Positions 12,776 through 19,100 of a stretch of 37,438 nt of DNA are shown here, piece by piece. Under the pieces are notes generated by a model. It was not told the origin of the DNA. It did no database searches and saw only the letters and a list, made by a program, of their open reading frames with translations. Every line of letters starts with the position of its first letter. Position 1 is the stretch's first letter. Source of the stretch: a virus; the IMG/VR virus record IMGVR_UViG_3300009103_002418, positions 1-37,438 of that record. One strand, written 5' to 3'. Position numbers and translations under genes: made by a program.

Positions 12776-13049
12776 CCCTAGTGGGCTAAACATGTAGACG
12801 TTGCTATTGAAGTAATGCAGGACGCGGGTTCGATTCCCGCCGCCTCCACTTTCCAAACTATGGGGGTGATCGGTTTCGACTGGTTGTGGATGTAGTAATT
12901 GCATGTGCTGGGTGATTAGAAGGGCCAGCTAAAAAATCTAATCAATTTTTAAGTGTCGAAGAGAATTTCGCACTGGCCGCCTAGCGGCCAACTGACTATT
13001 TAATAGTCACGGGGGGTTGCCCGCCCTTGCTACCCAAACGGGCGTTTTT
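12776..13049 (+). ncRNA. ssrA: circularly permuted (two-piece) tmRNA
   Basis: The acceptor piece comes first: ACATGTAGACGTTGCTA (P2 3' strand), then T arm GCGGG-TTCGATT-CCCGC, CGCCTCC and discriminator A at 12848. After 13 nt the coding piece starts at 12862 with GGGGGTGATCGG. GGGGGTG pairs with CGCCTCC in all seven acceptor positions (two G-U), and TAGTAA..GCATGT of the coding piece pairs with ACATGT..TTGCTA. A tag frame with a likely resume Ala GCT at 12928 ends GAAGAGAATTTCGCACTG plus GCC GCC TAG, coding ...EENFALAA. The stop sits in the loop of hairpin GGCCGC/GCGGCC; a GACTAT/ATAGTC hairpin and an H-type pseudoknot (GGGT/ACCC with GCCCG/CGGGC) follow, then T5. The tmRNA tags stalled products for proteolysis; the exact resume codon is uncertain. 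Confidence 0.93.
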
Positions 13050-13064
13050 ATTCAGGAGAACACT

Positions 13065-13586
13065 TTGCTGATTGATCTAATCTATAGGGACTATAAACCT
13101 AACGACTGGGATAACATATTTTTTTCAGAAGCGGTTTTATGGTCAAGAAGAAGCCATGATAGCCAGACGCAATGTGGGTGTGTGTTAGTCAAAAACAAGA
13201 CATCTATTGCCACTGGATATAATGGTTTTATGAGAGACATAAATGACAGAGCATTACCCAGCACCCGACCGGACAAGTATCCGTTTATGATTCACGCCGA
13301 AGCCAACGCGATATACAATTGCGCCAGAGAAGGGAACTCAACACTTGGAGCCAGAGCTTATATCACAGCCCCCCCTTGCACCGCTTGCTTGCAGATGTTA
13401 TGGCAATGCGGGGTACATGAAATCTATTTTTCAGACATGTCCTCACCCAAGGGTGATATATGGTCTAAGAAATATGAAGAGGTGTTAAAACAAATTGGAG
13501 ATCGGCTCACCATAAGACACATACCCAAAAAAGCCCTTGACAGCGCGTTTCTTGTGGAAAGCGCAGAAAAATTTGAAAATATTTGA
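13065..13586 (+). CDS. deoxycytidylate (dCMP) deaminase (173 aa)
   Basis: The zinc-dependent deaminase motifs are complete: HAEANAIYNCAREG (His ligand and catalytic Glu) and PPCTACLQMLWQCG (two Cys ligands), with the N-terminal SEAVLWSRRSHDSQTQCGC-type segment. The enzyme converts dCMP to dUMP for dTMP synthesis. TTG at 13065 is the likely start because CAGGAGAA lies 7 nt before it; more upstream starts would lie in the tmRNA pseudoknot. It fits with NrdAB, MazG-like and dNMP kinase in this window. Confidence 0.9.
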   Translation: MLIDLIYRDYKPNDWDNIFFSEAVLWSRRSHDSQTQCGCVLVKNKTSIATGYNGFMRDINDRALPSTRPDKYPFMIHAEANAIYNCAREGNSTLGARAYITAPPCTACLQMLWQCGVHEIYFSDMSSPKGDIWSKKYEEVLKQIGDRLTIRHIPKKALDSAFLVESAEKFENI

Positions 13587-13594
13587 AATCCCCC

Positions 13595-13628
13595 TTGACA
13601 TTTCGGTATTCGTAGACTATAATATAGT
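13595..13628 (+). promoter_or_regulatory. promoter P6 with palindrome over the -10
   Basis: TTGACA (13595-13600) and TATAAT (13618-13623) are perfect and 17 nt apart. The palindrome ACTATA-A-TATAGT (13616-13628) overlaps the -10, exactly as at P5. It serves the coiled-coil, 13907 and ssb genes. Confidence 0.85.
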
Positions 13629-13668
13629 AATGATCGACAAGGTTACTTTTACTTAAACAGGAAAAAAC

Positions 13669-13866
13669 ATGGCATCAATCTTAGAAATGGCAGAAGCACA
13701 TCTCTTAAATGTACAAAGAGAGCTTCAGAATTTGTCACAAAGAAGGTCGGAAATAGACAAGGAAATAGAAACATTAAACGCATACCTTTTAGAAGGCGCT
13801 AAAGTGGTGCAAGACAACACAGCCGAAGCAGAAGACACCGAAGTTCCCGAATACTCGGGAGATTAA
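13669..13866 (+). CDS. coiled-coil protein (65 aa)
   Basis: Residues 5-45 form a heptad-patterned coiled coil (EMAEAHLLNVQRELQNLS, SEIDKEIETLNAYL), followed by an acidic disordered tail (AEAEDTEVPEYSGD). It is the first gene behind P6. The role is unknown; such short coiled coils can be scaffolding or partner-binding proteins. Confidence 0.65.
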   Translation: MASILEMAEAHLLNVQRELQNLSQRRSEIDKEIETLNAYLLEGAKVVQDNTAEAEDTEVPEYSGD

Positions 13867-13906
13867 CCGTTAGATTTTTATTAATAGGAAAGTAATTGGA
13901 GAAATT

Positions 13907-14224
13907 ATGGAAAGCAAAGAGTTTTATTCAACATTAGCCTCCCTGCCGTCAAGCTATCGTTTTGACGTGGAAGGCAAGTTAATCACGGGACGGGTCACTC
14001 GCGGGGCTGCTCGTGGAGAGACAGTAAACCCAGTTACTGCGGTAGCTTACCGTGAGACTGGAGAAGTTTACGGAACAAACAAGCGAGAAACCCAAAAGGC
14101 CGGTCGCGCACTGGGGTTGACTCGTGAGTTTACAAATCATGTGTATAACGCTACTGCGGGCGTTTCAAACCGTGGTAATTCTCAAGTAGTTCGTGGAAAA
14201 ATTAGATCAGCTTTAGGAGTTTAA
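13907..14224 (+). CDS. conserved-type basic protein (105 aa)
   Basis: The Gly/Arg/Thr-rich middle (VTRGAARGETVNPVTAVAYR) and C-terminal helix (NRGNSQVVRGKIRSALG) are basic, consistent with nucleic-acid binding. The start follows AATTGGAGAAATT, and ssb begins 2 nt after its stop. Codons are biased to CGT/GGT forms, suggesting strong expression. I know no functional assignment. Confidence 0.7.
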   Translation: MESKEFYSTLASLPSSYRFDVEGKLITGRVTRGAARGETVNPVTAVAYRETGEVYGTNKRETQKAGRALGLTREFTNHVYNATAGVSNRGNSQVVRGKIRSALGV

Positions 14225-14226
14225 AA

Positions 14227-14580
14227 ATGGATAGCAATTGTTGGGTAGGTGTTGGTCGTTTAACTAAGGATGCGGAGTTCTCTACAACCAAAAAGGGAAC
14301 CCCAATGTCTAAGTTCAGAATGGCGGTTAATGATCGCCGTAATGATAAAACACTTTTTATTAACGTTTTGTGTTTTGGGAAGATGGCGGAGAGCCTTCAA
14401 CCTAAACTTGTAAAAGGACGAGAAGCATCTATTCAAGGAAAGTTGAATATTGATGACTATGAGGATGAAAATCAAAACAAGAGAAGTTCTGTTTGTATTA
14501 TGGCAGACGAAATCTCTCTTGGATATGACCCCTCAAGCATCACATCAAAGGCGGTAGAGCCAAGCTCTTTGATTGATTAG
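14227..14580 (+). CDS. ssb: single-stranded DNA-binding protein (117 aa)
   Basis: This is a bacterial-type SSB OB fold: WVGVGRLTKDAEFSTTKKG, FRMAVNDR, LFINVLCFGKMAESL, LVKGREASIQGKLN and a final MADEISLG strand. SSB coats single-stranded DNA in replication and recombination and pairs functionally with the RecA/UvsX-type recombinase at 29528. The C-terminal tail is short (PSSLID), ending in an acidic-hydrophobic residue pair as in protein-docking tails. A long untranslated structured region follows. Confidence 0.93.
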   Translation: MDSNCWVGVGRLTKDAEFSTTKKGTPMSKFRMAVNDRRNDKTLFINVLCFGKMAESLQPKLVKGREASIQGKLNIDDYEDENQNKRSSVCIMADEISLGYDPSSITSKAVEPSSLID

Positions 14581-14584
14581 TATA

Positions 14585-14901
14585 TGTCTTCATGGGTAGC
14601 TCTCATGAGGCAGGAAGGTGGCTGAATAACCGCAGCAAGCCAGTGGCGGTAAGGCACACAAACCATTGAGTATGCCCAAATGGGTGAGGCTTTGGTAAGT
14701 GGTTCAAATTGGGGAAGCCCGTCAAAGGGTTGCCAGAATTGGCCCCCAAACTTTGCAGGTAACTAACTGTTAATCCTGCCCTTCCATTTTTTATATCCTC
14801 AGCAACAGCCTTTTTTGGCAAGCCGTAAGGACGATGAAATCGGTTGGATATATTAGTTGCTGCATAGCCCCGTTGAGCCGACCGCTTGACGGGGTTTTTT
14901 T
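14585..14901 (+). ncRNA. candidate structured noncoding RNA between ssb and hsp20
   Basis: About 315 nt without a + strand gene contain many consecutive helices: CTTCATG/CATGAGG (14588-14594/14604-14610), ACCGC/GCGGT (14629-14633/14646-14650), AACCATT/AGTGGTT (14661-14667/14698-14704), then a three-way junction closed by CAAA-TTGGGG/CCCCAA-AC-TTTG (14705-14714/14744-14755) holding hairpins AGCCC/GGGTT and GCCA/TGGC, then GCAGG-TAAC/GTTA-AT-CCTGC. The interleaved pairs TATATCC/GGATATA (14792-14798/14846-14852) and CAGCAAC/GTTGCTG (14800-14806/14856-14862) suggest a pseudoknot or switch. A terminator ends it. No known family recognised. Confidence 0.65.
14868..14901 (+). terminator. intrinsic terminator of the ssb unit / structured RNA
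   Basis: CCCCGT (14868-14873) and ACGGGG (14889-14894) form a perfect stem with a 15-nt loop followed by TTTTTTT. Confidence 0.88.
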
Positions 14902-14910
14902 AACTACAAT

Positions 14911-14925
14911 AAAGCACGTCGCCCC
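14911..14925 (+). repeat. left arm of the inverted repeat flanking hsp20
   Basis: AAAGCACGTCGCCCC is complementary over 15 positions (one G-U) to 15377-15391, after the hsp20 stop. It lies in the hsp20 leader, 39 nt before the start codon. Confidence 0.85.
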
Positions 14926-14963
14926 CCAAGTTATGCCTAATAGGGTAACAAAGGAGGTTTATT

Positions 14964-15368
14964 ATGACAAACTCAACTTTAATTAAACATTTTCTTGATC
15001 GTAGTATTGGATGGGATAACCTGTTTGATTCTATTGCAACAAATAGATCGAACTTCCCTCCGTACAATATCGTAAAAGTCGAGGATGGTGGAGCAGAACT
15101 TCAGTTAGCACTTGCTGGATACAGCAAGGACGACCTTGAAGTCTCTGTTCAGGATAAAGTTTTGGCAATTTCCTCAAGTGGGGTTGACAAACAGGACGAT
15201 ATAGAGTATAATTACAGGGGTGTGGCAAAGAGAGCCTTTACAATTAAATTCTCACTTGGCCAATATCAGGAGGTAGAAGACGTAACAATGAGAGATGGTA
15301 TGCTATACGTCTCCTTTGTAACGGTACTACCCGAAGATAAACAATTAAAGAAATTTACTATTAACTAG
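14964..15368 (+). CDS. hsp20: small heat shock protein, Hsp20/alpha-crystallin family (134 aa)
   Basis: The alpha-crystallin domain is visible: PPYNIVKVEDGGAELQLALA, GYSKDDLEVSVQDKVLAISS, YRGVAKRAFTIKFSLGQ and MRDGMLYVSF, an IbpA-type arrangement. These ATP-independent chaperones hold unfolding proteins; homologues are frequent in T4-related cyanophages and other marine phages, where a role in particle assembly has been suggested. A strong AAAGGAGGTTTATT precedes the start. The gene is bracketed by a 15-bp inverted repeat in its two UTRs, the right arm followed by T6. Confidence 0.92.
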   Translation: MTNSTLIKHFLDRSIGWDNLFDSIATNRSNFPPYNIVKVEDGGAELQLALAGYSKDDLEVSVQDKVLAISSSGVDKQDDIEYNYRGVAKRAFTIKFSLGQYQEVEDVTMRDGMLYVSFVTVLPEDKQLKKFTIN

Positions 15369-15376
15369 TTTTACTC

Positions 15377-15391
15377 GGGGCGACGTGTTTT
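15377..15391 (+). repeat. right arm of the inverted repeat flanking hsp20
   Basis: GGGGCGACGTG plus TTTT pairs with 14911-14925 across about 450 nt and runs into six T, like the 3' half of a terminator whose 5' half is missing locally. It overlaps the ribosome-binding area of the next gene. Confidence 0.85.
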
Positions 15392-15393
15392 TT

Positions 15394-15870
15394 ATGTATG
15401 AGCCAGCTACTGTCGATATTCTTACGCAGCTTTTAACTATTTTTCTTGCAACATGCTTTGCCGTTGGATACCTAAACGGGTTATTCTCAAGCGGGGAAAG
15501 CCAGAGCGGCAAGTCTAACTCTCTTCTGTCTCACTTTGAAGACGAACAAGACATTTATGCTGTCCTGAGTGGGGATGAAGAATATCTCGCTGCCCATGTC
15601 ACTCTAAAAGAAGAGCCTCTTCCTAAGCCCAAGCCTAAGAAAAAGACGCCCATCTCCAATAGGGCAAAATCATCACGCATAGTCCTAAGAGAGGAACCTA
15701 AACCAAAGCCGGTAAAGCCCTCTAAAACTGACTTCGGGTCTCAATGTGCGTCCGCCCTACACAACCTTGGGTGCAAGAAGTCGGAGGCTAATAAGATCGT
15801 TGACGACATTCTCTCCAGAAACCCTGACATTACCATAGAAGATTTTATTCAAGAGGTTTTCAAAAAATGA
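15394..15870 (+). CDS. membrane-anchored protein with RuvA-C-like helical domain (158 aa)
   Basis: An N-terminal membrane helix (ILTQLLTIFLATCFAVGYL) is followed by an acidic segment, a Lys/Pro-rich linker (KPKPKKKTPISNRAKSS) and a C-terminal three-helix module (CASALHNLGCKKSEANKIVDD) that resembles RuvA domain III/UBA-like folds (AL-x-x-LG-x-K-x-x-EA). RuvA domain III contacts the RuvB motor, and phage proteins with this module are uncharacterised. The combination suggests a membrane-tethered protein docking a DNA-processing partner, which is speculative. GTG at 15385 is an alternative start. The end overlaps the glycosyltransferase gene by 4 nt. Confidence 0.65.
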   Translation: MYEPATVDILTQLLTIFLATCFAVGYLNGLFSSGESQSGKSNSLLSHFEDEQDIYAVLSGDEEYLAAHVTLKEEPLPKPKPKKKTPISNRAKSSRIVLREEPKPKPVKPSKTDFGSQCASALHNLGCKKSEANKIVDDILSRNPDITIEDFIQEVFKK

Positions 15871-16949
15871 GTTTTTCCAACAAACTAAACCTTATGGCTC
15901 CAATTAATCAGCTTGGATATGGAGTGGCCGGATTAAACATACTCAAGGCCTTACAGGAGGAGGGCGTAGAGACCTCTCTATTTACCATTGGTCAACCTCA
16001 AGTAACCAACCAAGAGGACGCAGACGCTGTTAGAAGAGGGCTAGAGACCGCACAATTTTTTGATTCAACCGCACCATGTATAAAAATCTGGCATCAAAAC
16101 CAAATGGCAGAGTTTATTGGCGGGGGAATTCACATTGGATTTCCTATTTTTGAGCTAGACACCTTCAGTGAGGTAGAAAAGCACCATCTACAGTCCTGCG
16201 ACCGCCTATTTTTATGCTCAGAATGGGCCAAAAAGGTATGTGAGGATAATGGACTATACAAAGCCAAGTCCGTGATACCACTTGGCGTGGACTCAAACAT
16301 CTTTAAACCAGCCCCGTGGAAGCCTCTTAACGTATTTGCAGATGACGATAATAAAACAATTTTCTTTAACTGCGGAAAATGGGAGATTCGCAAGGGTCAT
16401 GATATACTCATTAAGGCCTTTGAAATGGTTTTAAATCATGGTGACGACGCAGAATTGTGGATGATGTGTACAAATCCCTTTAATTCCCCAGAGGAAGAGG
16501 CTAACTGGAAACAATTGTATTCTCACCCCAGAATTAAATTAATTCCAAGAGCTGAGACACAGGAAGAAGTGTATAATATAATGACACAGGTAGACTGTGG
16601 CGTATTTCCCTCTAGAGCTGAGGGATGGAATTTAGAACTTTTAGAGATGATGGCGACCGGAAAGCACGTAATAGCAACAGACTATTCTGCTCATACTGAA
16701 TTTTGCACTAAAGAAAACTCCGGACTTGTGCCGATAAAAGATACAGAACCAGCATTTGACGGCAAATGGTTCTTTGGTCAGGGGAATTGGGCAAAAATAT
16801 CAGACCATGAAGTATTTGATTTAAGCATGAAGATGCAGAATTTTATACTGAATAAGAGAGGTACGGCAAACGAAGCTGGAATAGAAACCGCCAAACAATT
16901 CTCTTGGTCAAACACCGCGAGAGAGATATTAAAAGATGTCAATAAATAA
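15867..16949 (+). CDS. GT4-family glycosyltransferase (360 aa)
   Basis: This is a GT-B fold glycosyltransferase. The N-terminal acceptor domain opens with LNLMAPINQLGYGVAGLN; the nucleotide-sugar domain begins FFNCGKWEIRKGHDILIKAF and contains the GT4 signature PSRAEGWNLELLEMMATGK (Glu of the E-x7-E motif) followed by VIATDYSAHTEF. GT4 enzymes often use GDP-mannose, UDP-sugars or ADP-sugars. With the phosphomannomutase and PMI-type genes upstream, a mannosyl or related transfer to DNA, virion or envelope is plausible but unproven. It sits between the RuvA-C-like and sigma factor genes. Confidence 0.88.
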   Translation: MSFSNKLNLMAPINQLGYGVAGLNILKALQEEGVETSLFTIGQPQVTNQEDADAVRRGLETAQFFDSTAPCIKIWHQNQMAEFIGGGIHIGFPIFELDTFSEVEKHHLQSCDRLFLCSEWAKKVCEDNGLYKAKSVIPLGVDSNIFKPAPWKPLNVFADDDNKTIFFNCGKWEIRKGHDILIKAFEMVLNHGDDAELWMMCTNPFNSPEEEANWKQLYSHPRIKLIPRAETQEEVYNIMTQVDCGVFPSRAEGWNLELLEMMATGKHVIATDYSAHTEFCTKENSGLVPIKDTEPAFDGKWFFGQGNWAKISDHEVFDLSMKMQNFILNKRGTANEAGIETAKQFSWSNTAREILKDVNK

Positions 16950-17271
16950 TGAAGAAATTTTCTCACAAATTGTGTTCTCCATGAAAAGCGATGGTGAATT
17001 GTATATTGATATTAACATTGACGATTATAGCGATGATTCCATAAAAGATTTCGCTAAACTCGTAAGCGCGTTAGGCACGCTTCAGCTTCAGCTTGAAACT
17101 GTCCAAATAGCATCTAGTGGTATCATAGAGACGATACCAGAAAAGATAGATTTATTTTTGACTGAAATAACAAGGATAGCCTCCAAGAAACTAAACAAGG
17201 AAGATCCAGATCCACCAACGGTGGATGGAGAGAAGGATGAACCATGTATTAAACCTTCAGACTTGATTTAA
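16936..17271 (+). CDS. acidic hypothetical protein (111 aa)
   Basis: The start overlaps the glycosyltransferase gene by 14 nt. An N-terminal strand pair (GELYIDINIDDYSDDSI) and two helices (DFAKLVSALGTLQLQLETV, EKIDLFLTEITRIASKKL) are followed by an acidic Pro/Asp tail. The overall shape resembles small phage structural-module proteins, but no family is recognised. Confidence 0.65.
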   Translation: MSINNEEIFSQIVFSMKSDGELYIDINIDDYSDDSIKDFAKLVSALGTLQLQLETVQIASSGIIETIPEKIDLFLTEITRIASKKLNKEDPDPPTVDGEKDEPCIKPSDLI

Positions 17272-17288
17272 CACGGGAGTATACACCC

Positions 17289-17732
17289 ATGAAAAAAACA
17301 CAAAAAATTGGTTGGCAAAAATATGAAGATGTGCTAGAGGGTCAGATAACCTGCCCCCTTGCAGAACAGCTTTATGACAGTGTCCTAAGAACCATGGAAA
17401 AATACCAAGAGGTTGAAGATATGGATCTAGCAGCAGAATACGCAGAAGATCCGTATGGAGGCAAGCCGCACGAGGGCGAGCCTCAATTCACCGCCATTAC
17501 CTTGGATAAAGATTTCTCCAAAGAAATACTTATGGCAACAAATTATGACTGCTGGATGGGACACACCAACTTTAATCTGACGCCAGTAATCAAGAAGCAA
17601 TTAGATGACATAGACGGCGTTGAAATACTTAAAATTTGTACTAGGTACAGGTTTTTCATAGGAATTGGCAGAATGTTTGACTTCTCTGAAGTCAGAAAAA
17701 ATATTGAAGATAAACTAAACTTAAACGAATAA
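17289..17732 (+). CDS. conserved-type phage protein of unknown function (147 aa)
   Basis: A helical N-terminal half (QLYDSVLRTMEKYQEVEDM) precedes an alpha/beta half with NYDCWMGHTNFNLTP, DGVEILKICTRYRF and FIGIGRMFDFSEVRKNIE. The C-W-x-G-H-T-NF and TRYR-F-x-IG-I-GRMF patterns recur in uncharacterised proteins of large phages, usually near late regulators. No catalytic role can be assigned. Confidence 0.72.
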   Translation: MKKTQKIGWQKYEDVLEGQITCPLAEQLYDSVLRTMEKYQEVEDMDLAAEYAEDPYGGKPHEGEPQFTAITLDKDFSKEILMATNYDCWMGHTNFNLTPVIKKQLDDIDGVEILKICTRYRFFIGIGRMFDFSEVRKNIEDKLNLNE

Positions 17733-17745
17733 GGAACCCCGTTAG

Positions 17746-18279
17746 ATGGTAAATATTGAACAAAGAAATATTAGAGATATTATTGACACAGATGATTTTG
17801 AGTGTATCTCCAGAACCAATAAGATCGACGCAGATGATGTATATAAAATTCTCAAGAAGGCATCGTCGAGCTTTAGGTATTCCCTCTCTCAGGACGAGTT
17901 GATGACCTGTTGCATTACCGCCCTCTGGAAGGCCGTTGAAAAATACTGCACAGATTCCAATTGTAAATTTACAACCTATCTTTACAAGGGTGTTGTAATG
18001 GAATGTCTTAGCCAGAAAAAATTTAACAAAAACAAGCTTACTCTTGGTGGTAAATTACACCCAAATATACGAGATAATAGCAATCAGTATGAACCTATAG
18101 ACATGATTGACGAGATCAATGTTGCCTGCGAAGACCCGAACCTAATCATAGACAGGTACTATAAAAATATGTCTATTAAGGAGATTGCTGAGGTTAGGGG
18201 GGTTTGCGGCGAAACAATAAGAATTAAAATCAATAAAAATCTAAAAAAGTTGAGACTTTCTTTACTAAAAAGTGTATAA
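17746..18279 (+). CDS. phage RNA polymerase sigma factor (177 aa)
   Basis: Region 2-like sequence (LSQDELMTCCITALWKAVEK, then FTTYLYKGVVMECLSQKK) is followed by a helix-turn-helix region 4 (NMSIKEIAEVRGVCGETIRI, then KINKNLKKLRLSLL). The size and compact architecture match T4 gp55-like late sigma factors or small ECF-like sigmas, which redirect host core polymerase to late promoters. It precedes the putative virion/lysis block, consistent with a late regulator. Its last codons include the AAGTGTATAAT box of a candidate promoter for the next gene. Confidence 0.82.
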   Translation: MVNIEQRNIRDIIDTDDFECISRTNKIDADDVYKILKKASSSFRYSLSQDELMTCCITALWKAVEKYCTDSNCKFTTYLYKGVVMECLSQKKFNKNKLTLGGKLHPNIRDNSNQYEPIDMIDEINVACEDPNLIIDRYYKNMSIKEIAEVRGVCGETIRIKINKNLKKLRLSLLKSV

Positions 18280-18280
18280 T
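18270..18280 (+). promoter_or_regulatory. candidate late-type promoter box AAGTGTATAAT
   Basis: AAGTGTATAAT overlaps the sigma factor stop codon; a weak TTGAGA lies 19 nt upstream. The identical 11-mer lies at 3647-3657, just before the membrane protein gene at 3714. A promoter read by the phage sigma factor is possible. Confidence 0.4.
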
Positions 18281-18358
18281 ACTTCGGATAATTTGGACTG
18301 CTATAAGGGACTCGGAAAAATACAACAATATTTATTTTATTAAATGGAGACCATTCTT

Positions 18359-19039
18359 ATGGCATATGGAAGTAGTTTTTTACTAGGTACAAAAGGTGGC
18401 ACTTACGCCGCCGGTTGGAGAATTGGAACAAGTGGCGTCGTAGACGGCGGTACTGTTGTTATGGCTGGTAATACGGGAGTAAGCCCTATTACTAAAGACA
18501 TGGGCATTAACACTCTTGCCGACAATCTTGGCGACAGGGCTACTGGCTCTAAAGTCCTTGCTAACGTTGGTACTGGCGCTGCCACTACTGACAGGGCCGG
18601 TATTCAATCGTCTCAATCTGGGTTATCCCCAGAGGGAGCTGCAATTGCATTCAACGCTAATGCGACACAGTGGGTTATGCGAGGTGTTTCAACAACCCTT
18701 GGTGGCGCTGCTAACACGACCTTGTTAAGCAAGGGTAGCGTTGGTGACGGTCGCTATGACAATATTCACGGCACTATTGCTGATAGATTGATTGGCTCTA
18801 AAGCCGACGAAGCGTTTGACACTATGGCTCGACCAAGCACTCAAATTGTTCCCGGTCGAACCAAGGGTTCAAATGCCGGTAATGCATCTACTATGGTCAA
18901 TCCAGCAGATGGTACAGCCGCTGTTTCCACTGAGATCTTCCCAACTCGCGCAGTTCCGGGCGAATTGACTTACCACTTTGGTGGACAAGCCAAGCCTACG
19001 ACTGACGAATACAAAGCTAAAGATACCCGCGAAAGCTAA
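18359..19039 (+). CDS. Gly/Ala/Thr-rich probable virion protein (226 aa)
   Basis: ATG at 18359 (GGAG at 18346) is taken as start. The protein is low in Cys and charged residues and rich in Gly, Ala, Thr and Ser (WRIGTSGVVDGGTVVMAGN, SVGDGRYDNIHGT, then RTKGSNAGNASTM), with a beta-rich, fibre- or decoration-like composition. It is preceded by a candidate late promoter and followed by a strong terminator, giving a single-gene unit typical of abundantly made virion proteins. Family not recognised. Codons are biased to GCT/GGT/CGA forms. Confidence 0.65.
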   Translation: MAYGSSFLLGTKGGTYAAGWRIGTSGVVDGGTVVMAGNTGVSPITKDMGINTLADNLGDRATGSKVLANVGTGAATTDRAGIQSSQSGLSPEGAAIAFNANATQWVMRGVSTTLGGAANTTLLSKGSVGDGRYDNIHGTIADRLIGSKADEAFDTMARPSTQIVPGRTKGSNAGNASTMVNPADGTAAVSTEIFPTRAVPGELTYHFGGQAKPTTDEYKAKDTRES

Positions 19040-19049
19040 TCTTTTAGTA

Positions 19050-19100
19050 ACGTATTACAGGTTCCCCTTGCGATTAATACGTGGGGGGAACCTTTTATTT
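19050..19100 (+). terminator. terminator with interleaved alternative helix
   Basis: AGGTTCCCC (19059-19067) pairs with GGGGAACCT (19085-19093, extendable by two G-U) and runs into TTTTATTT: a strong terminator. ACGTATTA (19050-19057) is also the exact complement of TAATACGT (19075-19082), interleaved with the first pair. The two helices are mutually exclusive or form a pseudoknot. Confidence 0.85.

Noticed and set aside
14603-14821. Minus-strand frame in the ssb-hsp20 gap
   Set aside because: No start signal; it reads through perfect RNA helices, so the structured-RNA explanation is preferred.
14585-14901. RNase P RNA
   Set aside because: The GGCGGTAAGGC and CCAGAATTGGC segments recall RNase P conserved regions, but P4 strands do not pair and CR-I is missing.
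14585-14901. Group I intron
   Set aside because: Both neighbouring genes are complete and no P7/P3 core or guide sequence is evident.
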